Shown piece by piece: positions 19,090-27,596 of a stretch of DNA of 64,000 nucleotides (within the stretch, counting starts at the first letter, position 1; each line of letters starts with the position of its first letter). The DNA is from Parabacteroides sp. PF5-9. GTDB lineage: Bacteria; Bacteroidota; Bacteroidia; Bacteroidales; Tannerellaceae. The position numbers and the translations under genes were made by a program. The DNA is taken from contig NZ_JARXWG010000020.1 in assembly GCF_029893105.1 (NCBI RefSeq), positions 1 through 64,000 on the forward strand, given 5' to 3'. The notes under the pieces are model-generated. The model did not search any database. It was given only the letters and a program-made list of their open reading frames with translations, and was not told where the DNA came from.

Positions 19090-20349
19090 ATGAAAACAAT
19101 CGGCAAACAAATGATGCGTTTTTTCCTGATACTTATGTTTATCGGAATAACCAGTCCGATAGAAGCACAGGAAGAAGATGATAACTACATTACAATCCAT
19201 GGAGTTGTACGGGATAAACAATCACGCAAATTATTGGAATATGTAAACGTATCTGTTCCGGGAACAAATATTGGTACAATCACCAATTCCGACGGTGAGT
19301 TCTCCTTGAAAATAAAAGAATCGATAACAGCGCGTCATGTGGAGATTTCACATATCGGTTATATGAACTCACTGATCGCCATCAATGGAAAAGATCTGTC
19401 GGATATTACCGTATGGATGAATCCGAATACAAACTTATTGGAAGAGATTGTTATTCGTGCAGGTAATCCACGCACGATCGTTGAAGAAGCCATGAAGAAA
19501 GTGGGCGACAATTATAGTCCGAATAGCAATTTATTTACCGGTTTTTATCGCGAGACCGCCCAAAAAGGACGAAGATATATCAATATCTCTGAAGCGATCA
19601 TCGATATTTATAAAACACCCTACAAAGAGCGAAATGTAGAACGCGACCGGGTACAGATCTACAAAGGCCGGAAATTACTTAGTCAGAAAGCGAATGACAC
19701 ATTGATTGTCAAACTATTGGGAGGGCCTAACCTCTCGGTGTATGTCGACATTGTGAAAAATCCGGATTTATTGTTAGAGCCGGCCACGTTGCCTCACTAC
19801 ACCTTTAAAATGGAAGAGAGTGTCATGCTCAACGACCGCCTACATTATGTGATCAGCTTTACTCCTGCAGCGATTCTACCCTATGCCTTATATTACGGCA
19901 AGTTGTATATCGACCGGGAACGCTTATCTTTCAGCCAGGCCGAATTCAGCCTGAGTATGGACGACCGAAATAAGGCGACTGAAGCAGTATTAAGAAAGAA
20001 ACCTTTCGGTTTACGTTTCAGGCCTCTTGAAGTCTCTTTTCTTGTCACTTACAAGGAACGCGACGGCATAAGTTACCTCAGTTACATACGCAACGAGGTA
20101 CGTTTCAGATGCGACTGGAAACGAAAATTGTTCGGAACGAATTACACCATTCTCTCCGAAATGGTAGTCACCGACGCCAAAAAAACCGATACAACGATCC
20201 CATACCGGGAATCATTCCGAGCCAACCAATCGCTCTCGGATAAGGTGGCCGACTTCTACGACGATGAATTCTGGGGGGCATACAATATCATTGAACCGAC
20301 AGAGTCACTGCAATCTGCCGTAAACAAATTAAAGAAACAACAACATTAA
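19090..20349 (+). CDS. Surface protein with carboxypeptidase-regulatory-like domain
   Basis: The 419-residue protein has a signal peptide (cut near residue 26, EAQ). A carboxypeptidase-D regulatory-like beta-sandwich follows (about 33-118, with ITIHGVVRDKQSRKLLEYVNVSVPGTNIGTITNSDGEFSLKI). A large C-terminal region (about 125-415) contains EEIVIRAGNPRTIVEEAMKKV, GFYRETAQKGRRYINISEAIIDIYKTPY and later antiparallel-strand-like repeats. It is paralogous over nearly its whole length to the 21818 gene, but lacks that protein's STN domain. Such domains usually sit at the front of SusC-like transporters; here no barrel or plug follows. It is exported, its function unknown. It stands 53 bp before the ECF sigma gene. 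Confidence 0.8.
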   Translation: MKTIGKQMMRFFLILMFIGITSPIEAQEEDDNYITIHGVVRDKQSRKLLEYVNVSVPGTNIGTITNSDGEFSLKIKESITARHVEISHIGYMNSLIAINGKDLSDITVWMNPNTNLLEEIVIRAGNPRTIVEEAMKKVGDNYSPNSNLFTGFYRETAQKGRRYINISEAIIDIYKTPYKERNVERDRVQIYKGRKLLSQKANDTLIVKLLGGPNLSVYVDIVKNPDLLLEPATLPHYTFKMEESVMLNDRLHYVISFTPAAILPYALYYGKLYIDRERLSFSQAEFSLSMDDRNKATEAVLRKKPFGLRFRPLEVSFLVTYKERDGISYLSYIRNEVRFRCDWKRKLFGTNYTILSEMVVTDAKKTDTTIPYRESFRANQSLSDKVADFYDDEFWGAYNIIEPTESLQSAVNKLKKQQH

Positions 20350-20367
20350 TAACTCAACATCTTTTTG

Positions 20368-20375
20368 TAAATTTG
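20368..20375 (+). promoter_or_regulatory. -7 box for the ECF sigma gene
   Basis: TAAATTTG matches TAnnTTTG 27 bases before the sigma-factor ATG. No clear -33 box is present. It would allow the regulator to be expressed separately from the 19090 gene. Confidence 0.45.
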
Positions 20376-20402
20376 GAGTATTGTACTCATTAAATTTCAA
20401 CT

Positions 20403-20951
20403 ATGCTTAACGATTTACTCGTGCTTAAAAAGATCAAAGAGGGTGATATTAAAGCTTTCGAAAAAATATTCAAGCTTTACTACTCCCCTCTTTGTCTATA
20501 TGCGACAAGCCTGACAGGCCGGTCGGAAGCCGCAGAAGAAATCGTTCAGGAACTGTTTTATGTCGTATGGAAAGAAAAGGAGCACTTACAGATATTCCGT
20601 TCGTTTAAAAGTTATCTGTACGGAGCTGTCCGGAATCGTTCTTTTCAGTATCTGGAACATATGGATGTCAGAAACCGATACCGCGAAACCGTCTTATCCG
20701 GAAATCAACAGACTACGGTTTCACCCCATGAGCAGTTGGAATATAATGAGCTTCAGACATTAATAGATCAGGCGCTTCAGAAACTTCCGGAGCGTCGATT
20801 GCGGATCTTTCAAATGCACCGGTTCGAAGGTAAAAAGTATGCAGAAATTGCATCTTTACTTTCCGTATCTGTCAAAACAGTAGAAGCCGAAATGTCAAAA
20901 GCCTTGCAAACCCTACGAAAAGAGATTGAGCACTATACGCAACAAATATGA
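20403..20951 (+). CDS. ECF-type RNA polymerase sigma factor
   Basis: The 182-residue sigma-70 family protein has only regions 2 (about 12-80, FEKIFKLYYSPLCLYATSLTG and EIVQELFYVVWKE) and 4 (about 122-175, LPERRLRIFQMHRFEGKKYAEIASLLSVSVKTVEAEMSKAL). This is the ECF layout of the Bacteroidetes FecI-like expansion. It directs RNA polymerase to a small set of promoters when released by its anti-sigma partner, whose gene overlaps its stop codon by 4 bp. Probable targets are the two neighbouring paralogous surface-protein genes (inference from synteny). Confidence 0.93.
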   Translation: MLNDLLVLKKIKEGDIKAFEKIFKLYYSPLCLYATSLTGRSEAAEEIVQELFYVVWKEKEHLQIFRSFKSYLYGAVRNRSFQYLEHMDVRNRYRETVLSGNQQTTVSPHEQLEYNELQTLIDQALQKLPERRLRIFQMHRFEGKKYAEIASLLSVSVKTVEAEMSKALQTLRKEIEHYTQQI

Positions 20952-21802
20952 ATCAAACAAGACAAGAAAAGATGAAAACAGATCAGGCATGGGAACAACT
21001 CTACGCCCGCCTGGAGCAGGAGGATCTACTCAATAAGCACGCTGATAAAAAATCTCAACGATTATTCAGTATACGGTCTGTAACCTGGGCAGCAGCCATC
21101 GCTTTACTTTGTATCACAGGCATATCTGTATATCTGAATAGTGTATCTGATGAGGCAAACAAAATGTTGCTGACTTTACAGAATTCTGAAAATGCGGTAA
21201 CACTGGTGACGACACTTGAGGATGGATCAATCGTTTACCTGGATAATAACTCCCAACTACAGTATCCGGAACATTTTGCGGATGAAAAACGGGAAGTTGC
21301 ACTACAAGGCAATGCATTATTTGAGATCAGTGGTAACCGCGAGCGTCCTTTTCTGATCGAAACAGCCGATGTATATATTAAAGTGATCGGCACCTCTTTT
21401 AATGTAAGATGTATGGAAAATGAACCATTCAAACTGGCTGTTCGACAAGGGGAAGTTGAAGTTACACTGCGCCAGACAAACGAAACGATAGCGGTTAAAG
21501 CCGGACAAACAGTAACTTTAATCTCCGACAACCTCCAATTAAGCCACTCATCCGACAACGATGAATTCAGACACTATACCTCACGTATTCGTTTTAAAGA
21601 CGAGAAACTAACTGATTTACTGAATGTGATTAATAAAAACGAAGCGAACATAACTATCCTGGCAGAACCTTCATTAGCCGACAGGAGAATAACAATAACG
21701 TTTGAAGAAAACTCTCCGGAAGAGATGGTCGAACTGATTTGTCTGGGTCTGAATCTGAAATATACACGCGATAATAACTATTTAACCCTATCTCAACCGT
21801 AA
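20948..21802 (+). CDS. FecR-family anti-sigma factor
   Basis: The 284-residue inner-membrane regulator has a cytoplasmic N-terminal segment (1-43) and a single membrane helix (about 46-63). A periplasmic FecR domain follows (about 85-185, TTLEDGSIVYLDNNSQLQYPEHF and GTSFNVRCMENEPFKLAVRQGEVEVTL), then the Bacteroidetes DUF4974 domain (about 205-283). It should hold the ECF sigma factor inactive until an outer-membrane partner with an STN domain signals through the periplasm. It overlaps the sigma gene and is followed 15 bp later by the STN-domain gene, its likely signalling partner. Confidence 0.93.
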   Translation: MNQTRQEKMKTDQAWEQLYARLEQEDLLNKHADKKSQRLFSIRSVTWAAAIALLCITGISVYLNSVSDEANKMLLTLQNSENAVTLVTTLEDGSIVYLDNNSQLQYPEHFADEKREVALQGNALFEISGNRERPFLIETADVYIKVIGTSFNVRCMENEPFKLAVRQGEVEVTLRQTNETIAVKAGQTVTLISDNLQLSHSSDNDEFRHYTSRIRFKDEKLTDLLNVINKNEANITILAEPSLADRRITITFEENSPEEMVELICLGLNLKYTRDNNYLTLSQP

Positions 21803-21817
21803 ACTAAACCGAATTTT

Positions 21818-23383
21818 ATGAAAAACACATTCTCACGTATTTCTTTATTAATCCTTTTGTGGTTATCGCCTTTATGGGTGACAACTCCTCTTAAAGCGGA
21901 GAATGAAGATATATTGAATCGTGTTATTCGGATGCCTAAAAATAGCGGTACGGTTTATAGTTTGTTAGGAAAAGTCACCGACCTTTCTGGTTTTCTGTTT
22001 GTTTATGACAGTCGCTTGATTGATAATGATAAAAAAACCAGAATTAAAGCCGGGGAATACACCATTCGGGAAGCCATTCAAACAATTACCGGAAATAGCC
22101 GGCTTCAAATGCGTATTATTGGCTCACATATCCTCTTAACAAGTCCGAACGAAGCGATCAAGACATCGCAACAAAATAATCTTTCTCCTTCCATTTCAGA
22201 TTCAGCAACCTATATCACTATTGAAGGGATTATACGCGACCGTTACTCCGAAGAAGTGATCCCTTACGCTTCTGTCGGTATAAACAATGAAGCGATCGGA
22301 ACAATTACCAACCAGAACGGAGCATTCCGGTTACGTATTCCGGATTCGCTCAAAACATCACCTGTACATATCTCCCATTTGGGTTATATCCCCCAACAAA
22401 TAGAAAGTTCGTTACTCGGTGGCGGACACCATTTAATTACACTGGAGCCACAAGTAATTTCTTTGCAGGAAATTATTGTCAGACTAATCAATCCTCAACG
22501 CTTACTGGAAGATGTGATGAATAAACTCGACCGGAATTATTCGTCTGAACCGGTTTATCATACCACATTTTACAGAGAAGGAATCGAACGCAAAAACAAA
22601 CTTCAAAACTTGACTGAAGCAGTATTCAAAGTCTATAAATCGCCCTACTACAACACCTCGGCCGATCAGGTAAAGCTACTGAAAATGAGGCATATTATTA
22701 ACGAACAGGCCAGAGATACCTTAGTGGCTAAATTCAAATCGGGAATAAATGCAACACTTATGCTGGATCTCATCAAACACCAACCTGATTTTTTAATCTT
22801 AGACAAATACAACCCGTATAACTATTTACAAGCCGATATGTCGGTCATAGATAATCGACAGGTCTATGTGCTCTCTTTTGAACAACGACAAACGATTACT
22901 ACACCTTTATATCGAGGTGAATTATTCATCGACGTTGAAAACGAAGCGTTGGTAGGTGCAACTTTTGAAATCAATCCAAAATATGTTGAAAAAACAGCAG
23001 ATATGCTGATTATCCGCAAAAGTAAAGATCTGAATATCATCCCACAGAAAATAACATACACCGTCTCTTACAAACATTGGAACGACACCTATTATATCAA
23101 TCATATCCGAGGAGATCTGGAGTTTAGAGTCAGAAAGAAAAAGCAGCTGTTCAGTAGCTCAAATGTCCATTTCTGGTTCGAAATGGCAACCGTAAAAACA
23201 GAAACGGAAAATGTAACCAGATTCACCCGTAACGAAACGCTCTCTACCCGCACGATATTTGCAGACACAGACTCGCCCTATGATGCTGGATTCTGGGAGA
23301 ACTTCAATTTTATCGTACCGGAAAAGAAATTGAGTGAGGAAATCAATCGGATAAGTGCTAAAATAGAAGAGACGGGTTATTAA
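21818..23383 (+). CDS. STN-domain protein with carboxypeptidase-regulatory-like domain, no TonB barrel
   Basis: The 521-residue protein has a signal peptide (about 1-27), an STN domain (about 45-110, SLLGKVTDLSGFLFVYDSRLI and YTIREAIQTITGNSRLQMRIIGSHILLT), and a carboxypeptidase-regulatory-like sandwich (about 130-215). A long C-terminal region (about 225-515) is paralogous to the 19090 protein (compare LINPQRLLEDVMNKLDRNY and TTFYREGIERKNKLQNLTEAVFKVYKSPY). In SusC/FecA-type receptors an STN domain talks to FecR and is followed by a TonB plug and barrel; both are absent here. Its place right after the FecR gene suggests a signalling protein whose sensing part is this C-terminal domain. Confidence 0.82.
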   Translation: MKNTFSRISLLILLWLSPLWVTTPLKAENEDILNRVIRMPKNSGTVYSLLGKVTDLSGFLFVYDSRLIDNDKKTRIKAGEYTIREAIQTITGNSRLQMRIIGSHILLTSPNEAIKTSQQNNLSPSISDSATYITIEGIIRDRYSEEVIPYASVGINNEAIGTITNQNGAFRLRIPDSLKTSPVHISHLGYIPQQIESSLLGGGHHLITLEPQVISLQEIIVRLINPQRLLEDVMNKLDRNYSSEPVYHTTFYREGIERKNKLQNLTEAVFKVYKSPYYNTSADQVKLLKMRHIINEQARDTLVAKFKSGINATLMLDLIKHQPDFLILDKYNPYNYLQADMSVIDNRQVYVLSFEQRQTITTPLYRGELFIDVENEALVGATFEINPKYVEKTADMLIIRKSKDLNIIPQKITYTVSYKHWNDTYYINHIRGDLEFRVRKKKQLFSSSNVHFWFEMATVKTETENVTRFTRNETLSTRTIFADTDSPYDAGFWENFNFIVPEKKLSEEINRISAKIEETGY

Positions 23384-24184
23384 ACTATTTGTTCTTGTAA
23401 GATGTATTCCACAATCCACGAAGAAGTATGGATACGACCCTCTATATTACCCCTTATTTACGCTTGCTGAATCCCTGAACAATCACACACAGATTGCAAT
23501 AGATTTTGACACAAAAACAACATATACATATTAAATATCACATATACACACTACAAAACAACCACAAACGCCAGACTAAACAATGGTCTAAATATTTTAA
23601 TAATAAAACCTCATAAAATATATATAATTATAATAAAAACACATACGCTCCTCAAAGAATATCTATAAGAACGCTTATTTTAATTATTAAATCCTATAGA
23701 CTATGATCAAAATATTACATTTTTATTATATATCCCACAGGATCTAACGGCAATAGAACAGAATATCATATATCCCCTATAAAATCAACAAACAATTTGT
23801 ATATAATATACAAAATACACATTAAACAATATAATATAAATTATATATATAAAATACACATAAATATATCAGACTAATTAGAACCAAACCACAGAATACC
23901 ACAAGAACAGAAAAGCCCTATTTAACTGACAGAAGCCATAGAGTGGCAGAATTGATAGGATAGAAGTTCATCCGGAATAAGGCACACCATGAGAGATGCG
24001 TATAACCGTATGCGCATATTACGCCTACGGCGTAACTGTTTTCTATTATTTTTAAGATTAAACCATAAAGTGTAAGCCAAAATATAAACTGACAAGTAAA
24101 AACACGCAAACGACGCTCTTCTCTCTAACTCCACCACTTTCCGGAAAGAACTCCAAAACACAGATTAACAACCTGTATAAAATC
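23384..24184. other. Very A/T-rich intergenic region with a REP-like hairpin
   Basis: About 800 bp without a credible gene. From 23500 to 23900 it is extremely A/T rich with many TATA steps. At 24019-24035 the hairpin TTACGCC-TAC-GGCGTAA resembles the AACGCC-ACA-GGCGTT hairpin of the REP-like clusters at 6258 and near 27400, so this may be a lone or decayed REP unit. Overlapping short frames around it on the minus strand (about 23918-24161) look like translations of this repeat, not genes. Confidence 0.5.
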
Positions 24185-24218
24185 ATAAAGAGAGCCTTTT
24201 CGCAAAGGCTCTCTTTAT
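24185..24218. terminator. Strong hairpin terminator downstream of the sugar dehydrogenase gene
   Basis: A 15-bp perfect stem (24185-24199 with 24204-24218) with a 4-nt TCGC loop, GC-rich in the centre and A/U-rich at its base. The plus-strand side is followed by GGTTTTTAA and the minus-strand side by ATTTTAT, so it may serve both directions. It is 168 bp past the dehydrogenase stop. Confidence 0.7.
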
Positions 24219-24385
24219 AGGTTTTTAATAGGTATTAGTCTTTAAGGCAAAAAGATTGTTTAGGTTATCTGCATGCAAAGATGATTCATAAAATCATACT
24301 GCGCAAGAAAAAAAAGATATTATAAAACACATTTTTATAATTATCGAGATTTCTTTGCAGCTTAACTTACTTTTTAACATTTCAC

Positions 24386-25684
24386 TCATAGACTCCAGTA
24401 GTCCATTTTCTCGATTCGTCCTCGATAAATACCCTTTACGTCCCCCAAAACGGCCATTTCGTTGGTTATCGACAAAAAATAATTTTCATCAAATCTTAAA
24501 TAAAGTTTATGAGGAACGGCTATAATCACTGCATCATAATCTGTTCTTTCAACCTTTTCGAGCAAAGAAAAACCGTATTCGCGTTCCACCTCTGAAGGCG
24601 AGGCATAAGGGTCTGTTACATCCGTTTCGACACCGTAATCATTTAATTCGCGAACAATATCTACCGCTCTTGAGTTTCGGATATCCGGAACATTCTCTTT
24701 AAAGGTTATCCCCATGATCAAAACACGCGAACCCAAGATATTTTTTCCCTGAGCGATAATCTTCTTTGCTATTTTTTTCCCCACATAATGGCCCATTGAG
24801 TCGTTGACAAAACGGCCGGAGTTGATCATCTTGGGATGATATTTCAACTCTTTGGCTTTATGAACAAGATAGTATGGATCGACACCTATGCAATGTCCGC
24901 CAACCAATCCGGGAGAAAAAGGGAGAAAATTCCATTTTGTACTTGCTGCTTCAAGTACATCATAGGTATTTATACCCATTCGTCCGAAAATGATTGATAA
25001 TTCGTTCATCAATGCGATATTGATATCACGTTGTGTATTTTCGATAATCTTGGCTGCCTCTGCGACTTTTATACTGGGCGAACGATGTAATCCCGCATCA
25101 ACCACCAATGCATAGACCTGCTCTACGGCATCCAGAGCTTCTTCATCACATGCAGAAACAATTTTCACCGTATTAGCCAAACTATGTTCTTTATCCCCCG
25201 GATTAATCCGTTCCGGAGAGTAACCCACCTTAAATTCCGCACACGCTTTTAATCCTGAGATCTGCTCTAATACAGGTATACAGTCTTCTTCCGTACATCC
25301 CGGATAAACTGTTGATTCGTAGACAACATAATCTCCTGGCTTCAAAACACCTCCTATTGTATGTGTCGCACTTAACAAAGCCCTAAGATCCGGCTGATTA
25401 TGCCGATCAATAGGTGTAGGCATGGCTATCACATAAAATGAGGCTTTTCGGAGTTCGTCAATGGATGAGGTAAAGAGAATGTCTTTATCCAAGAACGTTT
25501 CTGCAGCAATTTCTTTTCCGGAATCAATTCCTTGTTTGAGTTGATCTAAACGGTTATTGTCGATATCAAACCCTATAACAGATAATTTTTCAGCAAAAGC
25601 CAGGGCAATAGGTAGCCCGACATAACCCAACCCGACAACAGCCAATTTGGTCTCTTTATTCAGTAATTTTGTGTACATCGCCAT
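24386..25684 (-). CDS. UDP-sugar 6-dehydrogenase (WbpO/TviB type)
   Basis: NAD-dependent oxidation of a UDP-hexose (glucose family or N-acetylhexosamine) to the uronic acid, for capsule or exopolysaccharide. The Rossmann N-terminus is KLAVVGLGYVGLPIALAFAEK. The central domain has YESTVYPGCTEEDCIPVLE and VGYSPERINPGDKEH, and the catalytic Cys lies in GLVGGHCIGVDPYYL. GITFKENVPDIRNSRAVDIV opens the C-terminal domain. KVGYSPERINPGD is typical of the UDP-N-acetyl-galactosamine/glucosamine dehydrogenases (inference). I start at the ATG at 25684; a TTG three codons earlier would overlap the nuclease stop codon, and a second ATG lies at 25678. It is tightly coupled to the nuclease gene. Confidence 0.93.
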   Translation of the reverse strand: MAMYTKLLNKETKLAVVGLGYVGLPIALAFAEKLSVIGFDIDNNRLDQLKQGIDSGKEIAAETFLDKDILFTSSIDELRKASFYVIAMPTPIDRHNQPDLRALLSATHTIGGVLKPGDYVVYESTVYPGCTEEDCIPVLEQISGLKACAEFKVGYSPERINPGDKEHSLANTVKIVSACDEEALDAVEQVYALVVDAGLHRSPSIKVAEAAKIIENTQRDINIALMNELSIIFGRMGINTYDVLEAASTKWNFLPFSPGLVGGHCIGVDPYYLVHKAKELKYHPKMINSGRFVNDSMGHYVGKKIAKKIIAQGKNILGSRVLIMGITFKENVPDIRNSRAVDIVRELNDYGVETDVTDPYASPSEVEREYGFSLLEKVERTDYDAVIIAVPHKLYLRFDENYFLSITNEMAVLGDVKGIYRGRIEKMDYWSL

Positions 25685-25689
25685 ATGCT

Positions 25690-26697
25690 TCAAAAAGACC
25701 AGACTGCTTCATTTATTCTTGCTTCCATCTGTGTTTCCAATTCATCGGGTAACAAATGAAAGAAATCAATCCCCGTAAGAGTTTCCACACTATCAATAGG
25801 TACAGCGAACGAAAAAAGCTTTTCTGTCTTATACGCTTTATTTTCTAATACAAACGCAATTCCTTCGTATTTGTTATCCGAGATCATACAAATCACTTTA
25901 TAAAAATGAGTTGGTACCCCTACTCTGTTTATACCCACGCGTTTCATTTCTTTTGAAATAATCGGACCACAAGCAATCAACAGACGGTTATTTTCTATCG
26001 CCCAAAGTCGGCACAACTCTTCCAAGTCTCTCCATAAACCCTGGTTCAAGTCGTGGTCTTGAGGGCAAATATTACTCAAATAAAAAGATTCCTTCATCGC
26101 CTTTTCCGACCATTTCATATCACCCGCCGGCGCCATATGCCCTCTATCGTAACCTGAATTCGAATAATCTTTATCTGTTGCCGATACCGACTTCAACTGT
26201 GGATCCGGAAGAAACTTATTCGTTCGTGCAACTTTGGCGTTTTTTACTTTAGATGCAGTCAGTTCCCAAGCCACCCAGTTCGCAATCTTATAATCGGAAT
26301 TATACGAAACGGTATAACCTTCATGGTTCACGATGATCTCTTTCCGCTTAGACAACAAACGGGGTATTTCTGCTCGCTTCGGAAAAGTCAGGCCAGAGGT
26401 TACGGTTTTTACTGTATTGGTCTGCGTCTTTTGTACTTTCTGATCGGCCTGAGAGTTTTTGATCTGCTGTTCTGAAGGGAAAGTAATCTGAAGATCTTCT
26501 ACCTTGGAACGTATGTTCTCCGTTTGCGGATCGGGATAAAAATGGTTGTACAAAAACAGTAAGCCAATGAAACTTAATGCTATCACAATCGCCCAAAGCA
26601 ATAATTGCTTGAGGGAAGCGAAAAAAGAACCTTTTGCCTTTCCTTTCTTTTTCTTTTTGTATTTACCCGAACGAGGTTTAGTCGCTTTTTTTGCCAT
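25690..26697 (-). CDS. Membrane-anchored DNA/RNA non-specific endonuclease
   Basis: The 335-residue protein has a highly basic N-terminus (about 1-25, Lys-rich), one membrane helix (about 31-50) and a linker (about 55-115). The NUC-type beta-beta-alpha-Me nuclease domain follows (about 120-335). DRGH at 184-187 provides the general base His187, and the metal-binding Asn is in the SNICPQDHDLNQGLWRDLE segment (about Asn218). The topology (basic tail inside, nuclease outside the inner membrane) suggests degradation of nucleic acid in the periplasm for nutrition or defence against incoming DNA. Its 3' end abuts the sugar dehydrogenase gene; no functional link is obvious. Confidence 0.9.
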   Translation of the reverse strand: MAKKATKPRSGKYKKKKKGKAKGSFFASLKQLLLWAIVIALSFIGLLFLYNHFYPDPQTENIRSKVEDLQITFPSEQQIKNSQADQKVQKTQTNTVKTVTSGLTFPKRAEIPRLLSKRKEIIVNHEGYTVSYNSDYKIANWVAWELTASKVKNAKVARTNKFLPDPQLKSVSATDKDYSNSGYDRGHMAPAGDMKWSEKAMKESFYLSNICPQDHDLNQGLWRDLEELCRLWAIENNRLLIACGPIISKEMKRVGINRVGVPTHFYKVICMISDNKYEGIAFVLENKAYKTEKLFSFAVPIDSVETLTGIDFFHLLPDELETQMEARINEAVWSF

Positions 26698-26956
26698 GAA
26701 TAGAGTATGCTATCTTTCGAAGTACAAAAATAATACAAATAATGATTTGTATGATATGGTCACGAGTATACGGTATAATTCAAACATTTTCAACCATTTA
26801 TCACCACCAGGAGTTATCCACCTGTAATTATTCTTTGTAAACAATTCATTTACAAACACTTCCACAAAAAGAATAAAACTAAAGGCAACCTCTTTTCATC
26901 TAAATACCTTATCCGTTTTATCGTATTTTGCTAACAGTTTTTGCCAGACCAATTAA

Positions 26957-27044
26957 TCGTCTAACAGTTGGTAGACGATCGGGCACCAATTGGTAGACGA
27001 AAGTGACACAGTTGGTAGACGATAGTGATCCAACTGTTAGACGA
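26957..27044. repeat. 22-bp phased array, family B
   Basis: Four consecutive 22-bp units (26957-26978, 26979-27000, 27001-27022, 27023-27044), each ending in TAGACGA. Their centres are ACAGTTGG, CCAATTGG, ACAGTTGG and CCAACTGT; the first and last of these are reverse complements and the second is a palindrome. The first unit is itself bounded by TCGTCTA/TAGACGA. The sequence differs from family A, but the design (four units, exact 22-bp phasing, dyad symmetry, intergenic) is the same. It lies between the nuclease start and the REP-like cluster. Function unknown. Confidence 0.85.
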
Positions 27045-27169
27045 TTAATGGATCTGCACAAAAACAACAGCTTATTCCTATGAACCGAAGAACAGATGCG
27101 GTACTTTCCGGTAAGGGTACTTATTGGATATGCATGAAGAAAAGATTTAACCTAACGTGAACGCGATGT

Positions 27170-27440
27170 AAAGATTTATTTTTAGATTGGGTAAGATTTG
27201 AAGATTTTCCGAAGGCCAAATCCCGCAGGGATTTAATGTGCATAACCCCGGGTGAAGAGGAGCGTAGCGGATCGACCCGGGGTATATAATGAGTGTAACA
27301 AACGAACGCCGAAGGTGTTCAATCATCTGCGGTTCAACACCTATCGGCGTTGATTGGAGAGTAGCATCTATTCACCCCCGGGTTATGCACATTTAACGCC
27401 TGTGGCGTTCGCCTTCACTATCTTCAAATTTTCTTCGGAT
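27170..27440. repeat. REP-like hairpin cluster, copy 2 (inverted, expanded)
   Basis: This is the reverse complement of the block at 6231-6390. It begins with the AGATTGGGTAA...CCGAAGGCC flank and the AAATCCC-GCA-GGGATTT hairpin and ends with AACGCC-TGT-GGCGTT and the CACTATCTTC flank. Between them the CCCCGGG-containing arms are split by about 100 extra bp. That insert holds another dyad pair (AACGCC-GAA-GGTGTTC and GAACACC-type arms with TCGGCGTT). Frames running through it are not considered genes. Confidence 0.75.
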
Positions 27441-27596
27441 TGAATACAATTAAGGCTTTTCCTACCTTCATACTTTTGCGATTGAATCGCAAAGATGAGG
27501 AGTTTCAAATCGAAAAATCAAAGAATAGGCTTACTTTCCTTTATTTATAAGGGTGGTTGATTATGTCTATATATATTCTAAACCGGACACCAGACA

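Noticed and set aside
20948-23383. STN-domain gene as a truncated SusC pseudogene
   Set aside because: The frame is intact, and the region after the carboxypeptidase-like domain is paralogous to the full-length neighbouring protein, so it is a genuine architecture.
23918-24161. Two overlapping minus-strand frames in the A/T-rich gap
   Set aside because: Both run through a REP-like hairpin, have no promoter, and show no protein-family features.
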